NCBI GenBank assembly: GCA_947167045.1
Contig: CAMVGO010000004.1
Span: 1 to 64,000, forward strand
Direction of reading: 5' to 3'
From: an uncultured Clostridia bacterium
GTDB lineage: Bacteria > Bacillota > Clostridia > Saccharofermentanales > Saccharofermentanaceae
DNA: 64,000 nucleotides
The notes under the pieces were generated by a model. That model saw only the letters and a list, made by a program, of their open reading frames with translations. It did no database searches and was not told where the DNA came from. Positions 1-8,564 of the stretch are shown here, piece by piece. The position numbers and the translations under genes were made by a program. Every line of letters starts with the position of its first letter. The first letter of the stretch is position 1.

Positions 1-285
1 GTTACTTTCGGTCTCTTCACGGAAGGTATCGACAACTTCAACAAGGCATACGAAGAAGGCATCATCAACAAGGTATTTGCGACAAACCTCATCTACAGAA
101 GACCTGAGCTCCTCGAAGCTCCCTGGTATGCGGATGTTAACCTCTGCAAGTTCGTTGCTCTCCTCATCGATGCCATCAACCACGACGCTTCACTGTCCAA
201 TCTCATCAATCCTACCGAGAAGATCAAGAATCTCCTCGCAACGAAAGAGAAGATCGGCCTTAATCCTGAAGAGCTGAAAACCTGA
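1..285 (+). CDS. prs: Ribose-phosphate pyrophosphokinase, C-terminal end (partial)
   Basis: The window opens inside this gene and only the last 94 residues are visible, ending at TGA 283-285. They read as the C-terminal part of PRPP synthetase: a region about filament of the family's catalytic domain (VFATNLIYRRPEL) followed by PWYADVNLCKFVALLIDAIN and a short tail. PRPP synthetase makes 5-phosphoribosyl diphosphate from ribose 5-phosphate and ATP in the cytoplasm. PRPP feeds nucleotide salvage, which fits upp and the nucleoside phosphorylase elsewhere in the window. The next gene starts three bases after the stop, so the two are probably cotranscribed. The assignment rests on recall of the family's C-terminal sequence, and the N-terminal part is outside the window. 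Confidence 0.8.
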   Translation, partial: VTFGLFTEGIDNFNKAYEEGIINKVFATNLIYRRPELLEAPWYADVNLCKFVALLIDAINHDASLSNLINPTEKIKNLLATKEKIGLNPEELKT

Positions 286-287
286 TA

Positions 288-713
288 ATGGCAAATACAG
301 GCAGATCACGTTCGGCTGGCACTTCATCAAGGAGCACGAAAAGCAGCTCCTCGGGCAGGTCTGCCCGCACGACGGGCCAGCGCAGTTCCTCACAGCGCAC
401 TTCTTCCAGGAGCGGCTCAGCACAGCGTTCCACTTCAAGGAGGACGTCTGCCCCTGCCCCACAGGAATCGGGCGCAGAATCTCTCTTTAAGAAGTTTGCT
501 TCATCAAGGGCTGCCCTGCCGCTTATCTTCATAGGCGCGGTACTTCTTATTGTCGGCATTGACCTTCTCGTCAGCTGGAACAAATATGAGGTCTTCTTTA
601 AGATCCTCGGCGTGGAAATACTCATCGCTGTCGTTGTTTGGGGTGTTTTGACGCTAGTATTCTCAAGCAGGAAGAAGAACGACACGGACGGAATGTCTGA
701 AGACGAGGTATAG
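288..713 (+). CDS. Small membrane protein with Ser/Arg/Thr-rich cytoplasmic head
   Basis: I do not recognise a family. The 141 residues have two parts. Residues 1-65 are almost only Ser, Arg, Thr, Gly and Ala, strongly basic and surely disordered. Residues about 75-125 hold two hydrophobic helices (LPLIFIGAVLLIVGIDLLV and IAVVVWGVLTLVF), with a short acidic tail. The ATG lies three bases after the prs stop, and the TTG of rqcH follows four bases after its own stop, so it sits inside a prs-rqcH operon. The basic head could bind nucleic acid or acidic membrane lipid, but nothing in the sequence decides this. Confidence 0.7.
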   Translation: MANTGRSRSAGTSSRSTKSSSSGRSARTTGQRSSSQRTSSRSGSAQRSTSRRTSAPAPQESGAESLFKKFASSRAALPLIFIGAVLLIVGIDLLVSWNKYEVFFKILGVEILIAVVVWGVLTLVFSSRKKNDTDGMSEDEV

Positions 714-717
714 TGCC

Positions 718-2652
718 TTGACTTTGGACGGAATAACCTGTCAGCTTCTCGCAAACGAGCTGAATACCGAACTTGAAGGCAAGCGTGTAGACAAGATCTA
801 CATGCCCGACAGGCATACGGTAATACTTCACATAAGATTCACGGGCGGATACAGAAAACTCCTGATCTCGATAGATCCGGGGTCTCCCCGCATATGCTTT
901 TCCGAGAACACCATGGAAAACCCGTCCATACCGCCCTCATTCTGCATGCTGCTCCGCAAGTACCTGGCAGGATCAAGGATCGAAAAGGTCACCAATCCCG
1001 GATACGAGCGCATCATAGAGATCACGGTAAGCAACAACGACGAGTTAAGGGACAGGAAATTCTACACGCTGACGGTCGAGCTCATGGGTCGTTTTTCAAA
1101 TCTCGTCCTCATAAATGAGAACGGCAGGATACTGGATTCTGCTATACATGTCGATTTCTCCGTTTCACGCGTAAGGGAAGTCATGCCTGCCAGAGTCTAT
1201 ATTTATCCGCCGGCACAGGAAAAGCTCGATGCCGCAACGGCTCTTGAAATGGCCGGGAACAAGGATCTGCCGATCCTCGAAACGGAACTCTCCCGCCCCA
1301 TAGAAAAAGCACTCGTAGGCTCGATCAAGGGCCTTTCCCCTATTCTCGCGGCTTATATCGCAGACATGGCCGGGATCGACGGCAGAAAGACTCTTGCGAT
1401 GCTGAAGGACGCTGACAGGAGCGCGCTTAATGATTCCGTCAGGGATTTTCTGAAGACCGTCGTAAACGGCACATACTCCGCTCACGTCTTCTACGGAGAT
1501 GACGGCGAGCCTGCTGACGCTTCCATCGCGGAGCTCAAAGGCTATGCGAAGACCGTGAGCGTAAATTCGATATCCGAAGCCATAGACCTGTGCTATCAGG
1601 CAAGGGATTCAAGACTCGTACTCGATAAAGGCCGCGACAGATTAAACCAGATCATAGGCAGTGCACTCGCAAGAGTCATAAGAAAGCGCGAGATACACGA
1701 ACAGGATCTCGAGGAAGGCCGAAAAGCAGATAAGCTCAAGCATTCCGGAGATCTCATACTCACATATAAGTACATGATCACCCAGGGCTCTTCGAGCGTT
1801 ACGCTCACCGATTATGCTTCTGAGACACAGGCCGAGATCACCATCCCCTTAAATCCAACGCTCGACGCCTCAGGAAATGCCCAGGAATACTACAAGCGCT
1901 TCCACAAGGCCAAGAGAAAGATGGAGCTCGCAGAGCAGTATCTCAAAGAAGACGAACTTGCAGTCGAATATCTGAGGTCACTGAGCGCAGCCGTTAACGC
2001 CGCATCGTCTACCGAAGACATTGATGCGATAAACGAGGAGATAAGACTTGAGATAAGCGGAGATACAGGTTTCCGCAAAGGTACTTCCGCCCCAAAAAAC
2101 ACCAACGAGAACAATGGCGACCCCAACAAGATGGTCGGTGTCGCCAAATCCGGCAAAGCATCTTCCAGAGCCCTCAGGGAAGCCGCAAAAAGAGCCAACA
2201 TGGGCAAAGGCAATAAAGACAAGCACAAGGATAAGGCTCTCCCCTGCCGCAGATACATGACATCCGACGGCTACGAGCTTCTCGCCGGAAGGAACAATAT
2301 CCAGAACGACCAGCTCACGTTCCACACAGCTTCAAGACGCGACTGGTGGTTCCATGTCAAAGGCCTTCCCGGAACACACGTCATCCTGAAGACCAAGCCG
2401 AACGAGGATATGCCTTCTGATAACGCTGTCCTCGAGGCCGCCAGCCTCGCGGCATTCTTTTCGAAAGCGATAATACTGGAAGAGCATATGACTTCCGGCG
2501 ATTCAAAGCCGGGAATGCTCAAGGCCGAAGTCGACTACTGCCCCGTCTCACATGTAAAAAAGATACCGGGAGCAAAGCCCGGCATGGTCATTTACGAAGG
2601 TTATTATTCGGTATTGGTCGAGGCTAAAGAACCTCACTCAAAGGACTTGTAG
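718..2652 (+). CDS. rqcH: RqcH, ribosome quality-control NFACT protein
   Basis: RqcH binds 50S subunits carrying a stalled peptidyl-tRNA and recruits tRNA-Ala to add C-terminal alanine tails that mark the chain for proteolysis. The 644 residues follow the family order: an NFACT-N domain beginning with the typical DGI motif, a middle helical and coiled-coil region (about 370-455), and a C-terminal NFACT-R (DUF814) domain with RRDWWFHVKGLPGTH at about 540-555. A low-complexity basic insert (about 455-515) makes it longer than the usual 550-590 residues. The start is TTG at 718: no upstream ATG is in frame, DGI follows at the expected place, and a GAGG lies just upstream across the previous stop. 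Its 3' end overlaps convergent queH by 19 bp. Confidence 0.93.
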   Translation: MTLDGITCQLLANELNTELEGKRVDKIYMPDRHTVILHIRFTGGYRKLLISIDPGSPRICFSENTMENPSIPPSFCMLLRKYLAGSRIEKVTNPGYERIIEITVSNNDELRDRKFYTLTVELMGRFSNLVLINENGRILDSAIHVDFSVSRVREVMPARVYIYPPAQEKLDAATALEMAGNKDLPILETELSRPIEKALVGSIKGLSPILAAYIADMAGIDGRKTLAMLKDADRSALNDSVRDFLKTVVNGTYSAHVFYGDDGEPADASIAELKGYAKTVSVNSISEAIDLCYQARDSRLVLDKGRDRLNQIIGSALARVIRKREIHEQDLEEGRKADKLKHSGDLILTYKYMITQGSSSVTLTDYASETQAEITIPLNPTLDASGNAQEYYKRFHKAKRKMELAEQYLKEDELAVEYLRSLSAAVNAASSTEDIDAINEEIRLEISGDTGFRKGTSAPKNTNENNGDPNKMVGVAKSGKASSRALREAAKRANMGKGNKDKHKDKALPCRRYMTSDGYELLAGRNNIQNDQLTFHTASRRDWWFHVKGLPGTHVILKTKPNEDMPSDNAVLEAASLAAFFSKAIILEEHMTSGDSKPGMLKAEVDYCPVSHVKKIPGAKPGMVIYEGYYSVLVEAKEPHSKDL

Positions 2653-3194
2653 ATCTTGTCTCTGAATTTGGATTCCTCCAAAGAGAATATGCAGCCGCAG
2701 TATTTCTGCCTGTAAAGACCTATCTCCCTGGCCATGTCCTGACCCTGTCTGAAGCCGGGACGGAAATCCATGTAATCGAACTTTACCCCATATTTCGATG
2801 CCTTGGCGCCGCTTATCTCAGCAATCTTGTCGTGCTGCTGATAAGGACTTACCAAAAGCGTCGTGCAAAAAGACTCATAACCGTTCTCTGACGCAAACTT
2901 CGCGACATGATCCATCCTTATGTCGTAGCACATATCGCATCTGGAGGCGAATTCATTAAGGTATTCCTTTGAAAGCCAGTAGTCCTGCATGCATTCCGAA
3001 CCTTCGGAGATAAGCCTGACATTATAGTGATCACATGCTTTCTGAAGGTTTTCGTGACGGCGGTCGAACTCAAACTGCGGCTGGATGTTGGGGTTGTACC
3101 AGAAGCAGTCGATATCCCTTCCCTCTGTCAGGAGCAGGTCAACGGGATACATCGCGCACGGACCGCAGCAGCAATGAAGGAGCATCTTCCCCAT
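2634..3194 (-). CDS. queH: QueH, epoxyqueuosine reductase
   Basis: QueH carries out the last step of queuosine tRNA modification, reducing epoxyqueuosine to queuosine in tRNAs with a GUN anticodon. It is the non-B12 replacement for QueG. The 186 residues show the family's cysteine pairs: LHCCCGPCA at the N terminus, CDMCYDI near residue 86-90, and YCGCIFS near the C terminus. These bind a 4Fe-4S cluster and a second metal site. Length is normal. Its ATG overlaps the ruvB TGA (TGATG), so it is translationally coupled as the last gene of the ruv operon. No other queuosine gene is visible. Confidence 0.92.
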   Translation of the reverse strand: MGKMLLHCCCGPCAMYPVDLLLTEGRDIDCFWYNPNIQPQFEFDRRHENLQKACDHYNVRLISEGSECMQDYWLSKEYLNEFASRCDMCYDIRMDHVAKFASENGYESFCTTLLVSPYQQHDKIAEISGAKASKYGVKFDYMDFRPGFRQGQDMAREIGLYRQKYCGCIFSLEESKFRDKIYKSFE

Positions 3195-4318
3195 CAGTTG
3201 TCCTCACCGTCCTTATTCGCTTTCTGCCAGTCCTCTATCGTTATGTTCTCGAATTTTGCTGGTATGGTATCGTTATTCTTCATGCCTGCGATGAATGAAG
3301 GCGGAGGAGTCATGCCAAGATGCTCGAAAGCCCTTAAAGTCAGGACTCTTCCTCTGGGGGTCTTCGCAAGGAAACCGTTCTGCAACAGGAAAGGCTCGTA
3401 AACATCTTCGATCGTCACGGGATCTTCACCCGTGCAGGCTGCAAGGGTCTCGAGTCCCACAGGACCGCCCTTGAATATATCTGCGATAGCAGTAAGAACC
3501 CTTCTGTCAACGTTATCAAGACCGAGTTCATCTATCTCGAGAGCCTTGAGTCCGAAATCGGATACCTCCTTGTCGATCGTATCCTTTTCCATGTAAGAAG
3601 CGTAATCTCTCATACGCTTAAGAAGCCTTATGGCAATTCTCGGAGTGCCTCTCGACCTTGAAGCGATATTGCGGAGTCCCTCGTCGTTAATGGCGATGCC
3701 TAAAAGGCCTGCGTCACGCTTTAATATCTGCATGAGGTCTTCAGTCTCATAGAGTTCAAGACGGTTTATCATGCCGAAACGGTCTCTCAAAGGCGCAGAG
3801 AGCATTCCTGCCCTGGTCGTGGCACCAACAAGCGTGAAATGCGGAAGATCGAGCCTGACGGATCTCGCGGCGGGACCTTTACCGATCATGAGATCGAGGC
3901 AGTAATCCTCCATTGCGGGATAAAGTACTTCCTCAACGCTCTTATTGAGCCTGTGGATCTCGTCGATAAAAAGAACCTCATTCTCATTGAGGTTGGTAAG
4001 GAGCGCTGCCAGATCGCCTGCCTTCTCGATGGAAGGGCCTGTGGTGATGTGCATCGCAACACCCATCTCTGACGCTATTATGCCCGCCAAAGTGGTCTTT
4101 CCAAGACCCGGAGGGCCGTATAAGAGAACATGGTCCAAAGCTTCACCGCGCTTTTTGGCGGCGTCAATGAAGATCTTTAAATTGGTCTTTACCTTGGTCT
4201 GACCTGAATACTCATCAAAGGTCACCGGCCTTAAGGCCTTCTCCTCTGCATCACCGGGCTGTCTGAGCCTGCCCAGGACGCGCTCTTCCTCATTATCCTG
4301 TTCGTTAAAATTCATCAT
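3194..4318 (-). CDS. ruvB: RuvB, Holliday junction branch-migration ATPase
   Basis: RuvB is the AAA+ hexameric motor that, with RuvA, moves Holliday junctions during recombinational repair. Visible are Walker A ([12 protein letters not shown]), Walker B (LFIDEIHRL), the sensor region [19 protein letters not shown], the arginine-finger region, and the C-terminal winged helix ending in [15 protein letters not shown] take the ATG at 4318, which has AGG eight bases upstream (374 residues). An upstream in-frame start at 4360 would lie 26 bp inside ruvA and lacks a better site. An extra C-terminal tail of about 40 residues follows the wing. It stands between ruvA and queH. Confidence 0.95.
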   Translation of the reverse strand: MMNFNEQDNEEERVLGRLRQPGDAEEKALRPVTFDEYSGQTKVKTNLKIFIDAAKKRGEALDHVLLYGPPGLGKTTLAGIIASEMGVAMHITTGPSIEKAGDLAALLTNLNENEVLFIDEIHRLNKSVEEVLYPAMEDYCLDLMIGKGPAARSVRLDLPHFTLVGATTRAGMLSAPLRDRFGMINRLELYETEDLMQILKRDAGLLGIAINDEGLRNIASRSRGTPRIAIRLLKRMRDYASYMEKDTIDKEVSDFGLKALEIDELGLDNVDRRVLTAIADIFKGGPVGLETLAACTGEDPVTIEDVYEPFLLQNGFLAKTPRGRVLTLRAFEHLGMTPPPSFIAGMKNNDTIPAKFENITIEDWQKANKDGEDN

Positions 4319-4334
4319 CTGTATATCCTGTCCC

Positions 4335-4961
4335 TTATGAGAACTTCTTTCCCGCTGCAAGCTTCAAAGCCTTGCGGATAAGAGCTTCGAGACCTATGCC
4401 TTCTTCATAAGCAGCGCTGACGGCTTCAGCAGCTTCCTGATCTTTATATCCTAACACAACGAGAGCTCCGACAGCATCCTGCATGACGCCCGTATCGCCC
4501 TTGCCCGAAGCCGCTGCGGCCACAGGAGTAACGCTTACGCTTGCTGCTGTCCCTAGCTGCGTTTTGAGCTTATCCTTGAGTTCCACGATGATCTTCTCCG
4601 CGCTCTTCTTGCCAAGACCCTTTACGCTCGTAAGAAGCGCTATATTTCCGCTCATGACGGCTGCAGCGATCTGCTCGGCGGAAAGCGTTGCACAGATCGA
4701 ATGGGCAACCTTGGGACCGATGCCGCTTACCGTGATGAGCTTTAAGAACATCTCCTTCTGGTCTCTTGAGATAAAGCCGTAGAGCGATATGTCGTCTTCC
4801 TTGACGCTCTGATAGAGATATACCGTAACGGTATCGCCTATCCCCCCTATCTCTGCAGATATCCCCAGCGGGCAGTTTATGAGATATCCGATGCCGCTGT
4901 TCTCGACAACTATCTGCTGATCGTTTCTTTCTGTCATCATTCCCTTGATATATGCGTACAT
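4335..4961 (-). CDS. ruvA: RuvA, Holliday junction DNA-binding subunit
   Basis: RuvA forms tetramers that hold the four-way junction and load RuvB. The 208 residues show the N-terminal OB fold (MYAYIKG...[15 protein letters not shown]), the paired helix-hairpin-helix motifs ([15 protein letters not shown] and [22 protein letters not shown]), an Ala-rich linker, and the C-terminal UBA-like domain that contacts RuvB ([16 protein letters not shown]). Length is standard. It lies between ruvC and ruvB in the usual order, 16 bp before the chosen ruvB start. Confidence 0.95.
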   Translation of the reverse strand: MYAYIKGMMTERNDQQIVVENSGIGYLINCPLGISAEIGGIGDTVTVYLYQSVKEDDISLYGFISRDQKEMFLKLITVSGIGPKVAHSICATLSAEQIAAAVMSGNIALLTSVKGLGKKSAEKIIVELKDKLKTQLGTAASVSVTPVAAAASGKGDTGVMQDAVGALVVLGYKDQEAAEAVSAAYEEGIGLEALIRKALKLAAGKKFS

Positions 4962-5004
4962 TAAATCTCTCCTGTAATTGTTTATCCGTTTATTCTAACA
5001 AAGA

Positions 5005-5571
5005 TCAGACGAATCCTTCGTTGCGTTTCGAATATCCGTATCTTCCGTACTGATAACCCGATACCGCCTTTCCGGAGAACGCGGTGCCGGTGTTTGCAAG
5101 TGTGATCGCGAGAGCCAGCGCGTCGGCCGCATCGTCAGGCTTCGGGATCTCCTTGAGACCCAAGATGTTCTTGGTCATGAGCTGCACCTGCTTCTTCTCG
5201 GCTTTGCCGTATCCCGTAATGGCAAGCTTTACCTGACCCGGAGTAAATTCGTAACACTCCACACCCGCTCTTGCGGCTTCGACAAGGACAGCGCCTCTTG
5301 CCTGCGCCGTACCGATAACCGTCGTGTGGTTATGCCCCATGAAGAGCTCCTCGATGGACATAAAGTCGGGTTTATGCTGCTCTAAAAGGAATCTGATCTT
5401 GTCGTTTATGGCAAGGAGCCTTAACGGGAAATCGACTCCGGCCTTTGTCTCTATAACGCCGTAATCGACAACCTCAAACTTGTTTCCGACCTTGTCGATG
5501 ATGCCGTATCCCGTGATGGCATAACCCGGGTCGATACCGATGATCCTCTTCTTAACGGGTTCTTTGACCAT
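5005..5571 (-). CDS. ruvC: RuvC, Holliday junction resolvase
   Basis: RuvC is the RNase H-fold endonuclease that cuts Holliday junctions processed by RuvAB. The first catalytic Asp is in RIIGIDPGYAITGYG. A Glu in MSIEELFMGHN and the C-terminal pair in PKPDDAADALALAI complete the acidic active site. I choose the ATG at 5571 because AGAGGAG lies just upstream, giving 188 residues. The longer frame to 5613 would add 14 residues not expected for the family. It heads the ruvC-ruvA-ruvB-queH unit. Confidence 0.93.
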   Translation of the reverse strand: MVKEPVKKRIIGIDPGYAITGYGIIDKVGNKFEVVDYGVIETKAGVDFPLRLLAINDKIRFLLEQHKPDFMSIEELFMGHNHTTVIGTAQARGAVLVEAARAGVECYEFTPGQVKLAITGYGKAEKKQVQLMTKNILGLKEIPKPDDAADALALAITLANTGTAFSGKAVSGYQYGRYGYSKRNEGFV

Positions 5572-5628
5572 AGTACTCCTCTGCATGTATAAACATTTGT
5601 TCTGATTATACAATAAGAAAAGAACAAA

Positions 5629-6954
5629 TCAAGTTATCACGTCCAATATGGCAGGCTTCGTCTCAGGCTTTTCAGGTCCTATCTCATAGGCTTCAAGTAT
5701 CAGGTCCATGGCGTCGAAAAGCCTTTCTTCAGGCAACGTGCTGTTCTCTCCCTGATAGAGCGCGCAAAGTGAATCGCCGCGTTCGACCTTATCGCCGATC
5801 TTTGCGAAGAACCCTATTCCTGCACCGTAGTCGATGCTGTCCGTTTTCGCAAGGCGGCCTGCTCCTAACAGAACCGAAGCCTGTCCTATCAGATCAGCGC
5901 GCATACCCGTGACGTATCCTGCTTCAGGAGCGTTAACATGCATGCAGTCGAAAGGCTTATCCACATAAACGGGACCGGTCATATCATTCCATTCGCCGCC
6001 CTGTGACTTGATGAGTTCTTTGTATTTCTCATAACACGTTCCGTCAGAAAGTCTTGCGCGGATCTCATTTCTTAATACCTCATCACTCATGCCGGCATCT
6101 TTTCCAGCCAGTTTGATGAGCTGGAACGCAAGCTCGGTAACGACTGTGATAACATCCTCTTCGCCCTTACCCGTTACCGTGTTGTAGACTTCCTGCATCT
6201 CAAGGATGTTTCCGCAGAACCTTCCCAAAGGCTGGTCCATATCCGTAATGACCGCCACCGTCTTCCTCTCTGCGAGCTTTCCGATCCTGATCATGGCCTC
6301 GGCAAGCTCTTTGGCCATACCGTAATCCTTCATGAATGCTCCGGAACCGCATGTGACATCAAGAGCAATTGCCGAAGCTCCTCCTGCTATCTTTTTGCTC
6401 ATTATGCTCGATGCGATGAGCGGAATGGAATCGACTGTTCCCGTCACATCCCTTAATGCATAAAGAATCTTGTCTGCGGGAGCAAGATCCGGCGTCTGTC
6501 CGGAGATGACCATTCCTGTCTGGATGACATACATATGGAAATCCTTGGGACTGACCTCTATGTTAAAACCCTTTATTGATTCGAACTTATCAACAGTACC
6601 GCCCGTAAACCCGAGTCCCCTTCCGCTTAGTTTTACAGTCTCCACGCCGAACGTGGCGATAAGAGGAATGAGGATGGGAGTGATCTTATCTCCTACTCCG
6701 CCCGTGCTGTGCTTATCAACGGGTACGCCTTCAAGATACGGGAACTTCATCTGGTTTCCCGATGCAGCCATCTCCAGTGTCAGCGTGGTCATCTCACGGT
6801 CATCCATGCCGTTTAAGACAATCGCCATAAGGAGCGCCGATGTCTGATAGTCAGGAATGGTACCGTCCGTAACACCCTTTACGAAGAACTTTATCTGTTC
6901 GTCTGTAAGGCTGTGCTTATCTCTCTTGGCGATGATTATGTCACGCATGTTCAT
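5629..6954 (-). CDS. pdp: Pyrimidine-nucleoside phosphorylase
   Basis: This enzyme splits uridine, deoxyuridine or thymidine with phosphate to the free base and (deoxy)ribose 1-phosphate. The 441 residues start with the helical domain (DKHSLTDEQIKFFVKG), followed by the phosphate-binding KHSTGGVGDK signature, the substrate loop KLSGRGLGFTGGT, and ASSIMSKKIAGGASAI with the family's Ser/Lys pair. The C-terminal mixed alpha/beta domain is complete. GGAGG lies nine bases before the ATG at 6954. A TATAAT box on the minus strand at 6995-7000 could be its -10, with no good -35. With upp and the uracil permease it can supply and reuse uracil. Confidence 0.93.
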   Translation of the reverse strand: MNMRDIIIAKRDKHSLTDEQIKFFVKGVTDGTIPDYQTSALLMAIVLNGMDDREMTTLTLEMAASGNQMKFPYLEGVPVDKHSTGGVGDKITPILIPLIATFGVETVKLSGRGLGFTGGTVDKFESIKGFNIEVSPKDFHMYVIQTGMVISGQTPDLAPADKILYALRDVTGTVDSIPLIASSIMSKKIAGGASAIALDVTCGSGAFMKDYGMAKELAEAMIRIGKLAERKTVAVITDMDQPLGRFCGNILEMQEVYNTVTGKGEEDVITVVTELAFQLIKLAGKDAGMSDEVLRNEIRARLSDGTCYEKYKELIKSQGGEWNDMTGPVYVDKPFDCMHVNAPEAGYVTGMRADLIGQASVLLGAGRLAKTDSIDYGAGIGFFAKIGDKVERGDSLCALYQGENSTLPEERLFDAMDLILEAYEIGPEKPETKPAILDVIT

Positions 6955-7144
6955 GGAAGATAACCTCCGGAAAATGTATTCATCTTATTGATTAATTATA
7001 GCCTAAACAAAGCTTTATGTGGTTCTGCCGAAAACACTGTCATCCTCTTGTCAGATACAGTAAGACGCCGCCTTTGCGATCTGAGGGTCTATATAAATGA
7101 TTTTGTGCTAAACTATTCAAATAAAATCTTACTGGAGGCTATAA

Positions 7145-8281
7145 ATGGCCGGGAATACAACAGCATCCGCTTCTGCTCCGTTATCCGTGATAATCATCGG
7201 ATGCGGGAGAGTCGCCGAGAAACACTTAAAAGCTATCTCAAAGCTGAAGAACCTTGAACTTAAAGCCGTAGTCGACGTCAATCCGGACTCCGCAAAAAGA
7301 CTCTTAGGTTCCGTCAAAGGTTTTGCCGGCACAAAGTTCTATAACGACTACAAGACCGCGATCGACGAGGTAAAACCATCCATCGTATCAGTCACGGTCC
7401 CCTCAGGTCTTCATTTCCAGATAGCTAAATATGCCATGGAACACGGCTGCAATCTCCTGCTCGAAAAGCCGATGACCATGTCCGTCTCCGAAGCCCGTGA
7501 GATCTTCGAACTGTCCCAAAAGACTGGACTCAAACTCGCTATGGGCCACATCTACCGTTATCTTCCCATCGTGGGACTGGTAAGAGAAGACATCGCAGCA
7601 GGCAAATACGGCAAGGTCACGCACGGCACCATCTATGTCCGCTGGGGGCACGGCGAGGATTATTACAAGAGCGCGGCATGGCGCGGAACATGGAAGAGCG
7701 ACGGCGGAGCATTGATGAACCAGACGATCCACGCCATAGACCTTCTCGTTTGGCTCATGGGTTCCGAACCTGAAGAAGCTTCCGCCATGATCGCACAGCG
7801 CGTAAGGAACATCGAAGCCGAAGATCTCGGTATGGCAGTACTCCGCCTCGAGAACGGTGCCCTGGCCCAGATCGAAGGCACTACAGCCACGGTTCCTTCC
7901 AAACACACTGCTGAGTTCTCGGTCTTCTGCGAGAACGGTCAGCTCTCAATGGGACTCGACTCAGGAAAACCCCACCTCAACATCTTCTCCGTCAAACCTG
8001 ACGGAAAGCTCAAAAAACTCAACGGTTATTACATCCGAAGGCAGTTTAAGGAAGGCGGACTTTTCTCTTACAAATGCGCCCTGAATCCACACCTCGGTAT
8101 ATACAAAGACCTGAGCGATTCCATCATCGAGAACAAGGCACCCATAGCAGACGCATACTCAGGTTTCTCATCAGTCGACACCCTTCTCGGCATCTACAGA
8201 TCTGCCAAGGAAGGCCGCCCTGTCCAGCTTCCTCTGACAGACGATTTCAACTCGGTCGACATGACAGGTTTCTTTGATTAA
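7145..8281 (+). CDS. Gfo/Idh/MocA-family NAD(P)-dependent oxidoreductase
   Basis: A sugar or inositol dehydrogenase-type enzyme of 378 residues. The Rossmann motif is IIIGCGRVAEKHLKAI at about 14-30. The family signature EKPMTMS follows at about 110, with a Lys that helps catalysis, and NQTIHAIDLLVWLMG holds the likely catalytic His. The C-terminal Gfo/Idh alpha/beta domain follows. GGAGG is seven bases before the ATG. It is monocistronic between a divergent phosphorylase and tRNA-Lys. The family often acts on nucleotide-sugar or cell-wall sugar precursors, but no neighbour here names the substrate. Confidence 0.88.
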   Translation: MAGNTTASASAPLSVIIIGCGRVAEKHLKAISKLKNLELKAVVDVNPDSAKRLLGSVKGFAGTKFYNDYKTAIDEVKPSIVSVTVPSGLHFQIAKYAMEHGCNLLLEKPMTMSVSEAREIFELSQKTGLKLAMGHIYRYLPIVGLVREDIAAGKYGKVTHGTIYVRWGHGEDYYKSAAWRGTWKSDGGALMNQTIHAIDLLVWLMGSEPEEASAMIAQRVRNIEAEDLGMAVLRLENGALAQIEGTTATVPSKHTAEFSVFCENGQLSMGLDSGKPHLNIFSVKPDGKLKKLNGYYIRRQFKEGGLFSYKCALNPHLGIYKDLSDSIIENKAPIADAYSGFSSVDTLLGIYRSAKEGRPVQLPLTDDFNSVDMTGFFD

Positions 8282-8312
8282 AAGAAAATACGAAAATCGC
8301 GAAAAATAACTG

Positions 8313-8341
8313 TTGACTTGTAAATACCTAATAGCTATAAT
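8313..8341 (+). promoter_or_regulatory. Sigma-A promoter of tRNA-Lys
   Basis: TTGACT (8313-8318) and a perfect TATAAT (8336-8341) are separated by 17 bp, and the tRNA begins 17 bp after the -10. One of the strongest promoter matches in the window. Confidence 0.85.
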
Positions 8342-8358
8342 AACTGACGTTGCTTGAC

Positions 8359-8434
8359 GCACCTCTAGCTCAGATGGTAGAGCAACTGACTCTTAATCAG
8401 TGGGCCCAGGGTTCGAGTCCCTGGAGGTGCACCA
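8359..8434 (+). tRNA. tRNA-Lys (CTT)
   Basis: A 76-nt cloverleaf with encoded CCA. The acceptor stem pairs GCACCTC with GAGGTGC. The anticodon stem ACTGA/TCAGT holds the loop CTCTTAA, giving anticodon CTT. The T arm carries GGTTCGAGTCC. It has its own promoter upstream and a terminator directly after it. Confidence 0.96.
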
Positions 8435-8439
8435 ACACG

Positions 8440-8473
8440 AAGGCTGTCTCATATGAAACAGCCTTTTGTTTTG
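8440..8473 (+). terminator. Terminator after tRNA-Lys
   Basis: The inverted repeat AAGGCTGT/ACAGCCTT is extended by TTCAT-like pairing around an ATATG apex and followed by TTTTGTTTTG. It ends the tRNA transcript. Confidence 0.8.
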
Positions 8474-8564
8474 CTTATGCCTGCTTTTCTTCTAATTAAT
8501 TGAGGCGTCCCGATCATCATCGAAACGCCTCATTATAGTTATCATTACTGCCGCAATACTGCGC